A stretch of 64,000 bases of DNA, taken from positions 147,585,982-147,649,981 of the forward strand of contig NC_050097.1 in assembly GCF_902167145.1 (NCBI RefSeq). Reading direction: 5' to 3'. Both the position numbers and the translations under genes were made by a program. Shown here in pieces: positions 56,474 through 64,000 of the stretch (position 1 is the first letter of the stretch; each line of letters starts with the position of its first letter). The DNA comes from Zea mays. Its lineage: Eukaryota > Streptophyta > Magnoliopsida > Poales > Poaceae. The notes under the pieces were generated by a model. The model was not told where the DNA came from. It saw only the letters and a list, made by a program, of their open reading frames with translations, and ran no database searches.

Positions 56474-57023
56474 TAGGGCTGGAAACGAGCCGAGCCGAGC
56501 CAGGCTCGGCTCGGCTCGGTGAGGCTCGGTGGAATAGCGAGCCGAGCCAGGCTCGGCTCGGTCATTTCGCGAGCTCGATGATGAGGCTCGGCTCGGCTCG
56601 ATATAGGCTCGCGAGCCGGCTCGGCTCGGCTCGTGAGCCTGTACACTCAAGTACTCAACAACAATAATTACGGTCATTAGCTTAAATTTGAAGCACAATA
56701 TGTTCCATATAATAAAAAATTATGTCCCTGCACTCTAGTTCCTTGTGAGTTGTGACCAAAACAACACATTGGTCACTGGATCTAGATAACTGGACACTAA
56801 TAAACAAACTGACAACTGACAGGTGATAGCTGCAAAAGTTTGGACCGAGCCTCGAGCCGGCTCGCGAGCCTCACCGAGCCGGCTCGGCTCGGCTCGTTAG
56901 TGTAGCGAGCCATGGAATTAGGCTCGGCTCGGGCTCGTTTAGGCTCGCGAGCCTCACCGAGCCGAGCCGAGCCTGATCGAGCCCGAGCCGGCTCGCGAGC
57001 CTCGAGCTTTTTTTCCAGCCCTA
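56474..57023. mobile_element. Non-autonomous hAT-like transposon (550 bp) with subterminal GGCTC/GAGCC arrays
   Basis: Terminal inverted repeats TAGGGCTGGAAA and TTTCCAGCCCTA are flanked by a perfect 8-bp duplication GTCTCTGT (56466-56473, 57024-57031), the hallmark of hAT elements. Both arms hold dense runs of gagcc/ggctc, in places palindromic; the ~250-bp centre is AT-rich. There is no transposase ORF; minus-strand frames through it are by-products of the repeat. Confidence 0.92.
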
Positions 57024-57031
57024 GTCTCTGT

Positions 57032-58626
57032 CTGCAGCAGGAGCCCTCGCAGCTCCGGCTCGGCCGGCCCGTCCAGCTCCTGCACTGCTGAGTGCTGACC
57101 AACATGTGAAGATTCTCCAGCTTCCAGCAGGTACGTACCGCCACAGCTGACCGCGTGTCTTCGTGGGCAGCCTGGAAGTATACTTTGGACAATGACAATG
57201 TCAGATCTTCCAGGTTTTGTCTAGGGAAGTTGTTGCACGGGCATTCGTCGTCGTGGTCGTCGTCACCTCGTCTTTTTGGCCCACGAGCCACGAAAGCTCA
57301 CACATTGTTGGAAAAAGACACGAAATTCGTGATGGTATCTAGCTAGCCAATAACAATAAGCTAATAATTTCGGTCGACGGCCTAAAAACCTTTAAAGATT
57401 ATCCATTTTTCTTGCAGTGACACGAACTGCGGTGCAAATAGTAATGTCGCCTAGCCTAACACTCTCGCTGCCACTCAACTATTGTTTTTTATCTGATATA
57501 GTACGCGGTACTGGAAGTTCAGAAATCTGGAAGGGAGAAAAGATACGGCTATTAGCAGCATCAAGCAGTGCGTAAGACATGACAGCAGCACATAGCAGGA
57601 GAGCCTGATTCGAAAACTGGCGATTTTCAAACAAAACACGTCCTCCTTCACTTCCTATGGTCGTCACTTCCTATTTCTTGACTCAACAGACCTTATTTGG
57701 AGTCAATACTGTTTTCTTTTGTTTACATGATTTTTCTATATGCATCTAATAATGGGTGTGCCCAATGAGTATGTTTACTGTCTTTTCCAAAAAAAAAAAA
57801 ACAGTATTCTGAGTTGAAACAACGACATAATGCGCATAACCGACATCTGATGTTGTGTTTGTCAGAAATGTGCGGTTCCTTCGAAATTTGGCGAGGATTT
57901 GGTCTGGATTGGCCCCACGCCATTAAAAATGGTCGCTAAACATGTCTTGAGCTTTATACATGGGAACCCATCTTCTACTGCATGCTGCACCCAATTGCTA
58001 CTCCCTTGTGTGCCCCGTGCGGTCGTATGTCGTCCCCTTCGTTGGTCTATAGCTCCATGTTGCCCCCACGGCATGCACGTTCATTGTCCCCCATCGCGGC
58101 ATGTGAGCCACCCCCACCACGTGCACATGTATCGCCTCCCTCTGCCTGGTTGAGCTCCAACGCCCATGCCTAGGCATGCAGTGTCTTCTAGTGCCTAGCT
58201 CCCCAAATCTCTAGGAACTAGTGTCGTCTTCCATAGCCTGTTGGTTTCAGCGTGCATAAACAAAACATGATTGGTCACTGGGCATATCATACCACTAGTA
58301 GTTTAATCTCCTAGTTTGTTCCTCGATGCAAGGTCGAGATTAACATGTTGCTTTTAGTTTTTAATCACGTGATCTATAATCGAAGAACGTCGTATGTCTC
58401 CTTGCGCCCCCGATCATGTAGACATCGTCGGCCATGCACGCCAGCAGCCAACTTCGTGCCCCACCCATCCTTGTTGCCCCGTCATCTGCTTTGCTTCAAG
58501 GCATACAACTTTCTCTGTACTAGAATTAGAATGCAAATGTTGTGAATGTGATTTTTAGTTGATAATTGTTGTGAATGTGCTTGTTAGTTTTTATATGCCT
58601 ACTGAAATTAAACTGTGAGTTACACT
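57032..58626. other. Unassigned DNA
   Basis: 57030-57300 has a minus-strand frame with a plausible donor site (gcg/gtacgt, about 57136) but no domain I recognise; it could be part of a host gene interrupted by the hAT MITE. 57350-58620 shows no supported gene; short Pro/His-rich frames near 57900-58170 look random. A poly-A run lies at 57788-57800. Confidence 0.35.
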
Positions 58627-59236
58627 AGATGCCCGAAATTGATTGGAACATTGACAACACTCGGATTGTATGTAAGTTGTTTGCCGAACAAGTTGTGAGA
58701 GGGATCGACCAAACACTTGTCTAAATTCAGTTGGGTATGCTGAGGTGGAGACAAAGTTCAGATAAAGGACATGTCTTGTAGTGACTAGGTTGCAACTAAA
58801 GAATAAATGGGACAAATTAAAGGAGAATTTCAAGGTATGGAGGAAACTTAAATGGAGACAAACATGGACTAGTCGGGATCACGAGAAAGGCACTATTGAT
58901 ATGGATGGTGATTGGTGGAAGAGAGCTAGAGTGGTAAGTGCCCTATCATATTTCCGATATATGTTATCGCTATTCATTGATGTTTTTGTTGATTTATTCA
59001 TGGTGCTTATACATTTCAAGATATCACAGGATGTGGAAAGTTCAAGAAGCTTGGACTTCAAAATGAACATGAGTAGGCTCGGTGCTTTGGAGTCATCACA
59101 TGGTGTTCATTGGTCACCTCATGGTGCAAATATTGAAAAAACTCATGATGCAAATGTTGTTGCAACCCTAGCTGATGGTTACATGCAAGGGGGTGCATCT
59201 ATTTTTGAGACACAAGATGATGCATCCATTGTTTGA
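58627..59236 (+). pseudogene. PIF/Harbinger-associated Myb/SANT-like protein, decayed
   Basis: From about 58627: IDWNIDNTRIVCKLFAEQV, a break near 58725, then TRLQLKNKWDKLKENFKVWR and the WRQTWTSRDHEKGTIDMDGD block, a Myb/SANT-like domain of the plant PIF/Harbinger ORF1 type. An acidic C-terminal tail runs to TGA at 59234-59236. In PIF/Harbinger elements this protein cooperates with the transposase in DNA binding and nuclear import. It carries at least one frameshift and two stops (near 58763-58780). Confidence 0.65.
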
Positions 59237-59440
59237 GTTCAAGAAACTGAAGATGTTGAATTTGATTTCACTCCATCCCTAGGTACTAGCAAGAGGATGG
59301 CTAGGCTAATAAAAGACAAAGGAAAAGGAAAGAAAGCTCAGACAAGACATGCACTCCTCATCAAAGAAGGAATCACAAGCATGGCTAGTTTTGCTAATGA
59401 ATATGTTCCCAAGAAATGAGGAAAATTTTCTATTGACTGA

Positions 59441-60722
59441 GTGATGGAGCTTGTGATTGCTTGTGGTGCTGGCTATGAGACCAATGAGAATTACATTGCT
59501 TCTAAATTATTTATGAAGAAGGAGCAAAGGGAGATGTTTATGACCTTGCCTACTGATGAGATAAGGTTCAATTGGCTAAGACTTATGTTGACATGTACAT
59601 GGATAAAGCACCACCAAGGACTTCACAACTCAGTGGCATGGGGTGGCTTATAGATTCAATATATAATCCAGGTGAATGCCACACAATGTTGTGTATGAGC
59701 AAGGATATTTTATTTGATCTTCATGATGTGTTGCTTGAGAGGTATGGACTGAAACCATCAAAACACATGAACACTTATGAAATACTTCCAATCTTTCTAT
59801 TTATATGCGGTGGTTGTGGATCCAATAGAAGATGTCAGAACAAGTTTAAACACTCTGGTGAAACCATTGGTAGAAAGTTTCATGAAGTTCTAGAATGTGT
59901 GATTGCAATGACTGAGGATTACTTGAGACCAATGGATCCTAATTTTCGCATAGTACACAAAAGGATTCAGAACGATAAAATAGCTTATCCACACTTTAAG
60001 GACTGCGTAGGTGCTCTTTATGGAACTTATTTTTATGTGACTCTTTCTCTTGAAGAACAAGTGAGATATATTGGTAAGATTGGAATGACAACTCGGAATG
60101 TGTTTGTTGTTTATTATAATATTGATATGCGCTTCACTTATGTAACTGTGGGTCAACCAGGTGCAATGCATGACCCAAGTGTATTATACCATGCAATGGA
60201 AGCGGATGCGGGTACCTTCCCATGTCCTCCTCTAGGTACATTTTTCTAATGTCATGGATGCTATTGTTCTTTCTAATACCAAGGATGTATATATTATTAT
60301 TATTATTTGTAATATGCATGTAGGCAATTACTATGTTATGGATGCGGACTATCCTAATCGGTCGCATTATCTAGCTCTATACAAGGGGTAATGGTATCAC
60401 TAACCAGAGTGGCAACAAGGTATAGAACCAAATACTCAAAAAGAGAAGTTCAACTGAGTTCACTCATCTATTCAAAAATGTCATGGAGTACTCGTTTGGG
60501 GTATTGAAGATGAAATAACAGATCCTCTATAAGATATCATGTTTTTCTATGCTTACACAAAATAAAATTGTTGCTGCAACCATGGTTCTTCACAATTTCA
60601 TAATGTGAGCATGCAAGTGAGGATGAAGACTTTGCTAATTTCGATTGAGATCCAAACTTTGTTCCAACTATCCTAGAAAGGTACAACAAATATGCAGTGT
60701 CGCAGCATGCCTCTGATGGGTC
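59441..60722 (+). pseudogene. PIF/Harbinger transposase (DDE_4 type), decayed and cut by B
   Basis: N-terminal part 59441-59570, a frame change, then 59572-60235. A plausible intron (60236-60323, GT..AG, 88 bp) is followed by NYYVMDADYPNRSHYLALYK and the C-terminal region to 60722, where element B begins. The canonical GA-DGTH catalytic Asp is Tyr here (GALYGTYF), while the second motif (GQPGAMHDPSVL) is kept. Stops and frameshifts occur after 60390, and a TGA at 60646-60648 stands where many relatives have Arg. Inactive as transposase. Confidence 0.8.
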
Positions 60723-61336
60723 CGTTGGGGGCCTTCGTCTTCCGAAGGTCCTCAAAACACGGCTAATTATTTGTTTCTAGCAAACTATTAAGTATTACAG
60801 GAGCTTCGTTACCAGGAAAGCTTCGATATAACTCGAGGGAAATACGACGAAGCAAGCTTCGTCACGATGAAGCAGGAAGGCAACGAAGGGAGAAGGTGTT
60901 GTTCAAGTTATTGAATACAAATGACAACGTTGTCACTGTGACATTTGTAAACCTTGTATGTAATTGTTAAGGGTATAAATGTAATAATGTACAAAGCTGT
61001 ACGACTGCCTATAAATAGATGAACAGTACCCTCGTACTATTCACGCTGGATTGTAATTGCACTCGTGCCTTTACCTTGAAGCAAGCTGAAGGTATCGATG
61101 TAGTACAAATTTTGATAACATCAATACATTTATTATGGAGTAAATATGTGATATTATATAACACTTGCAATTATGTTTTTATATCTGTGAATGATGAGGA
61201 CTTGTCCTTTATGACCTTCGTCTAAGATTCATTATACCCGAGAGGGAATAATGCTTCGAGGGACGAAAGTCTATAACATGTAACAAATGTGTTGCCTTGC
61301 TCTTGATTCATAATATTTGAGAACAAGTGACCAACA
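60723..61336 (+). repeat. B 5' LTR (about 614 bp)
   Basis: Starts cgttgggggccttcg (TG changed to CG) and ends gtgaccaaca. TATA box tataaa at 61010-61015, with the imperfect palindrome gaacagtac/gtactattc immediately downstream. Confidence 0.85.
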
Positions 61337-61337
61337 T

Positions 61338-61358
61338 TGGCGTCCACCTCCGGTGAAC
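61338..61358 (+). other. B primer-binding site region
   Basis: tggcgtccacctccggtgaa, one base different from the site of C, begins two bases after the LTR end. Confidence 0.55.
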
Positions 61359-61405
61359 TCGAACGACCACCTTCGACAAGAAGAGCTCGAACAACTATCT
61401 TCGCC

Positions 61406-62948
61406 ATGCCGCCGAAGAAGGCAGTAGTGCCAGGGGCTGCCCTCGCACCACTGGACACCAATCAAGAGGGGCTCCTTCTAAGGGAGGCCCGAAGACAGAA
61501 AAAGAAAGCCATTAGCCCAACACCATAGGAAGAAGAGTTGGACCAAGAAATCAGAGATCTAAAAGCTATCCACCAACAGGTGGAGAGAAGAAGGGAGAAG
61601 ATGATTTGGCTAGCTGAACTCTAGAAGAAGATTGATGAAGTAGCCGAAGAGATGTGTCACATCAGACAAGACAACGACTAAGAGCGTAAACCACAGCAGA
61701 GAGAGCTTCGCCAAGAAAGCCCAAGCTATGATGACATATGATATGATGATTTTCATCATGACAATATTTCTTTTGATGATGCTTCCTCCCAAGCTACAGA
61801 ATTACAGGCTACCCCATGGTCACCTTCGTACAAACCACCACAACTTCCCATGTATGACGGGCATTTGGACCCAAAGCAGTTTCTCATTAGTTACGAAGCA
61901 ACCATATCATCATATGGTGGCAACACTGCTATCATGGTGAAATCCTTCGTCATGGCAGTTAGGAGTATTGCTCAAACCTAGTATTCTTCTCTTTGGCCGG
62001 GAACAATCACATCGTGGCAGAAGTTGAAGGATATGCTAGTCACCAGCTTTCAGGGCTTTCAGACAAAGCCAGTGACTGCTCAAGCCCTATTCCAGTGCAC
62101 ACATGACCACGAGGAGTATTTTGTAGGCGTATGTCTGAAGGTTTCTACGTCTCAGAGCTCAGGCGCCAACAGTGCCAAATGAGATTGTTATTGAAGCCAT
62201 GATCAAGGGACTTCGTCCAGGACCAATAGCGCAGTATTTTGCTAGGAAGCCCCCACAAACCCTAGAGAAGCTTCTACAGAAGATGGATGAGTACATCAGA
62301 GCCAAAAATGACTTCCAGCAAAGAAGGGAAGAAGCTTACAGAAATTCTGAGATGACTAGGGGCTTCGGAGGAAGGCTCCACCCAAGGCATGTCAGGACGA
62401 TACACAATCCCAGCTCAGGTGAAGACAGAGGCAATCACACCCAAGGGCATCAACATAGCTCCCAATCAACCGGGATGCAGCAAAGCTCCTTCAGACCACC
62501 AGCCCTAAGAGGCAGAGGGGGATGAAGCTTTGGAGGAAGATTCAACTCACAACCGAGAAGGCTGTTCTGTTTGTTCTGTGGAGAGGATAAGGGGCACACA
62601 ACTAGGACCTGCCAAGTTACAATACAGAAGCAAAAGGAGATAGTTGAGGCCGAAGCACGACAAAATCAGCCAAAACAAGTCCTGCATACTGCTTCATGTT
62701 ATTCCCCATATGTTCTAGAGTATGTGGGCAATCAACAGCCATTTTCACATCCCACAGTTTCAGTAGCTTCAGCAAGCCACTCTCCAGCTGCTTGGGCCTT
62801 ACCACAACCACTAGTCATGGCTCCAACTTCGTCCCACAACCAACAGCCTGAAGGGCAGCGTCAAATTCAGCAACAACGTGATGCAAGAGAAGAGTCCGAA
62901 GCTCGGACAGTTAATAGCATTGTTCCAGAATCGAGGCACATTTACTGA
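61406..62948 (+). pseudogene. gag: B gag (Tat-type Gag with zinc knuckle)
   Basis: ATG at 61406 (MPPKKAVVPGAALAPL). A charged coiled-coil N-terminus is followed by the retrotransposon Gag domain (PMYDGHLDPKQFLISYEATI through LRPGPIAQYFARKPPQTLEK), then a zinc knuckle CLFCGEDKGHTTRTC (about 62564-62608, one residue longer than the usual CX2CX4HX4C) and a Gln-rich tail ending VPESRHIY with TGA at 62946-62948. In-frame stops at 61526-61528, 61622-61624, 61679-61681, 61739-61741, about 61979 and 62522-62524, plus a frameshift near 62130, inactivate this copy. It ends where protease would start and no pol follows. Confidence 0.85.
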
Positions 62949-63109
62949 AGCCATAGAGGGGTTGGGTTAAAACTTTCATATACACCTATTGTAATTTTCA
63001 TTTCTCTCGATTTCATGTTCTTGCCTCAAAGACAATTTGAGAAGGTATAACCTTCGACATGTTGTAATAAATTTGTGATTACACCATCGAGTGTAACAGT
63101 AAGGGTGAA
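62949..63109 (+). other. B spacer after gag
   Basis: Non-coding; contains caccatcgagtgtaac (63082-63097), homologous to C's spacer after pol. This shows the gag of B and the pol of C occupy the same slot before a common 3' region. Confidence 0.6.
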
Positions 63110-63372
63110 AAAAGCTCTAAAGTCATTCCTAAGGGGATGCAGAGAGTTAAAATACCACCTAAGTAAAATGTGAAGACGCTCCAAAGTCGTTCCTAAGGGG
63201 ATGTAGAGCTTAGCTCCAAAGTCGTTCCTACAGGGATGCAGAGCTAAAATACCACCTAAGTAAAAGGTGAAGAAGCTCCAAAGTCATTCCTACGGGGATG
63301 CATAGCTTAAATGCCACCTAAGTAAAAGGTGAAGAGACTCCAAAGTTGTTCCTAAGGGGATGCAGAGTCTTC
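63110..63372 (+). repeat. B structured ~60-bp hairpin repeats
   Basis: About five units. Stem II CACCT/AGGTG at 63253-63257/63265-63269 and 63315-63319/63327-63331. Stem I AGACTC/GAGTCT at 63335-63340/63365-63370. Versions in C and A differ on both sides of each stem. Confidence 0.85.
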
Positions 63373-63898
63373 CTATTACGAAGTGCCTTTTATTTTTGTT
63401 GCATCATATAATCGCATCATCCTGCATAATAACACCACATCATTCATCATCCTGCATCATTCAAAACAGTGGAAAAGAAGGGAAATTGCTCCTTCGTCAA
63501 CAATGGTTAACCTACGAATCTAAGCGTCTCTTTAACAAAGAATTTTGAAAGGATGTTGCAACTTTACCCGTTGGTATTAAATGGTAAAGAATTCCTCATA
63601 CGAGACCTACAACAAGGGCTTCGAGACTAATACTGTTACTTCAACAACAGTATTTCTTATGCAAGACCTATGGTATGACCTTCGAGTTTGATAATGCCGC
63701 TTCGGGGAAAAAAGATTTTTTTTCTTTATGAAGCGTGAAAAGAAGGGAAGCTGTTTTTTTGCCTTTGGCTCAAAAACGGTACGTATGAAAATTTCACGCT
63801 ACACAAAGAAATATATTACATCATGAGACACATAGTTTGTAATTGTTTAATACATACAAAACAACATACAAAATTCTGCATATGTTTTTATACATAGC
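63373..63898 (+). other. B spacer beyond the repeats
   Basis: Non-coding, with catcatcctgcat repeats (63405-63460) and ggctcaaaaacggtacgtatg shared with A (about 3864-3880) and partly C. Probable 3' UTR of the antisense gene. Confidence 0.4.
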
Positions 63899-64000
63899 CT
63901 AATCATCCTCCTTGAGGACTCTCTCAGCAGCTTCGTTTATAAGTCTATTTACAGCTTCATCAATTGTTGCATTCGCTATTCTTATTTCATCGAGAGTACC
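63899..64000 (-). CDS. B antisense gene, last exon (partial)
   Basis: Minus strand, open to the window edge; ends TIDEAVNRLINEAAERVLKE then DD and TAG (63899-63901). It matches the last exon of A's antisense gene (VVDEVINKLL..KVLKEE). The rest lies outside the window. Confidence 0.65.
   Translation of the reverse strand, partial: GTLDEIRIANATIDEAVNRLINEAAERVLKEDD

Larger units (their letters stand above)
60723..64000 (+). mobile_element. Element B: gag-only Tat-lineage Ty3/gypsy retrotransposon, runs off the window
   Basis: 5' LTR (60723-61336), PBS, gag (61406-62948, many stops), spacer, hairpin repeats (63110-63372) and the 3' exon of the antisense gene (63899 onward, minus). No protease, RT or integrase lies between the gag stop and the repeats. 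It shares LTR start and layout with A, and LTR end, PBS and spacer motif with C. Inserted in the PIF/Harbinger transposase. Confidence 0.85.

Noticed and set aside
56417..57291. Minus-strand Glu/Arg/Pro-rich frames around the hAT MITE.
   Set aside because: Largely produced by gagcc/ggctc repeats; no domain recognised outside the MITE.

Overview
The window looks like grass nuclear DNA, most likely maize or a close Zea relative. It is dominated by nested LTR retrotransposons, Sirevirus-type copia LTRs full of CACCGGACTGTCCGGTG palindromes, Tekay-like chromovirus LTRs of about 4 kb, and Tat-lineage gypsy elements. One ordinary host gene and a few host-gene fragments lie at 47-53 kb. I named families from recognised protein motifs and termini only; nothing was searched.

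Layout. Positions 1-39148 form one nest inside a degenerate Sirevirus (E, + strand) whose left part lies outside the window. A second Sirevirus (D, 8225-10651) sits in E's gag. A Tat-type element (A, about 2.7-8224) sits in D, and a chromovirus-like fragment (H, 1 to about 2.6 kb) appears to sit in A. A BARE/Angela-like solo LTR (10711-11983, TSD CGTCT) also sits in E's gag. A non-autonomous Tekay-like element (F, 13219-33394, TSD TTCTC) splits E's gag further on. F's 3' LTR is in turn split by a very young Tat-type element (C, 23185-32600, TSD AGTGC; I see one LTR-LTR difference in 582 bp). E resumes at 33395 with protease, integrase, RT and RNase H and ends with its 3' LTR. After a hAT fragment and a Stowaway-like MITE comes an inverted Sirevirus (G, 39846-45636, minus), interrupted by a solo LTR of the D family (TSD GCAAC).

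From 46 to 56 kb lies a gene island bounded by two diverged direct copies of an unclassified repeat of about 1.2-1.3 kb. It holds an intact FANTASTIC FOUR-like (FAF) gene on the minus strand, one exon of an organelle-type ribosomal protein S2, and two exons of a RopGAP pseudogene. A 550-bp hAT-like MITE (8-bp TSD), a decayed PIF/Harbinger transposon and a second Tat-type element (B, from 60723) close the window.

Main observation: A, B and C belong to one Tat-lineage family with divided coding capacity. A and B carry gag but no pol. C carries an intact protease-RT-RNase H-aRNH-integrase ORF directly after its primer-binding site and no gag. All three share related LTR ends, an antisense spliced gene (own TATA box, short introns, gypsy-type transposon domain), and between the sense ORF and that gene a roughly 60-bp tandem repeat. 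Each repeat unit folds into two hairpins whose stem bases change in compensated pairs between copies. This suggests a cooperating split-genome retrotransposon system with a structured RNA or DNA element at the sense/antisense boundary.
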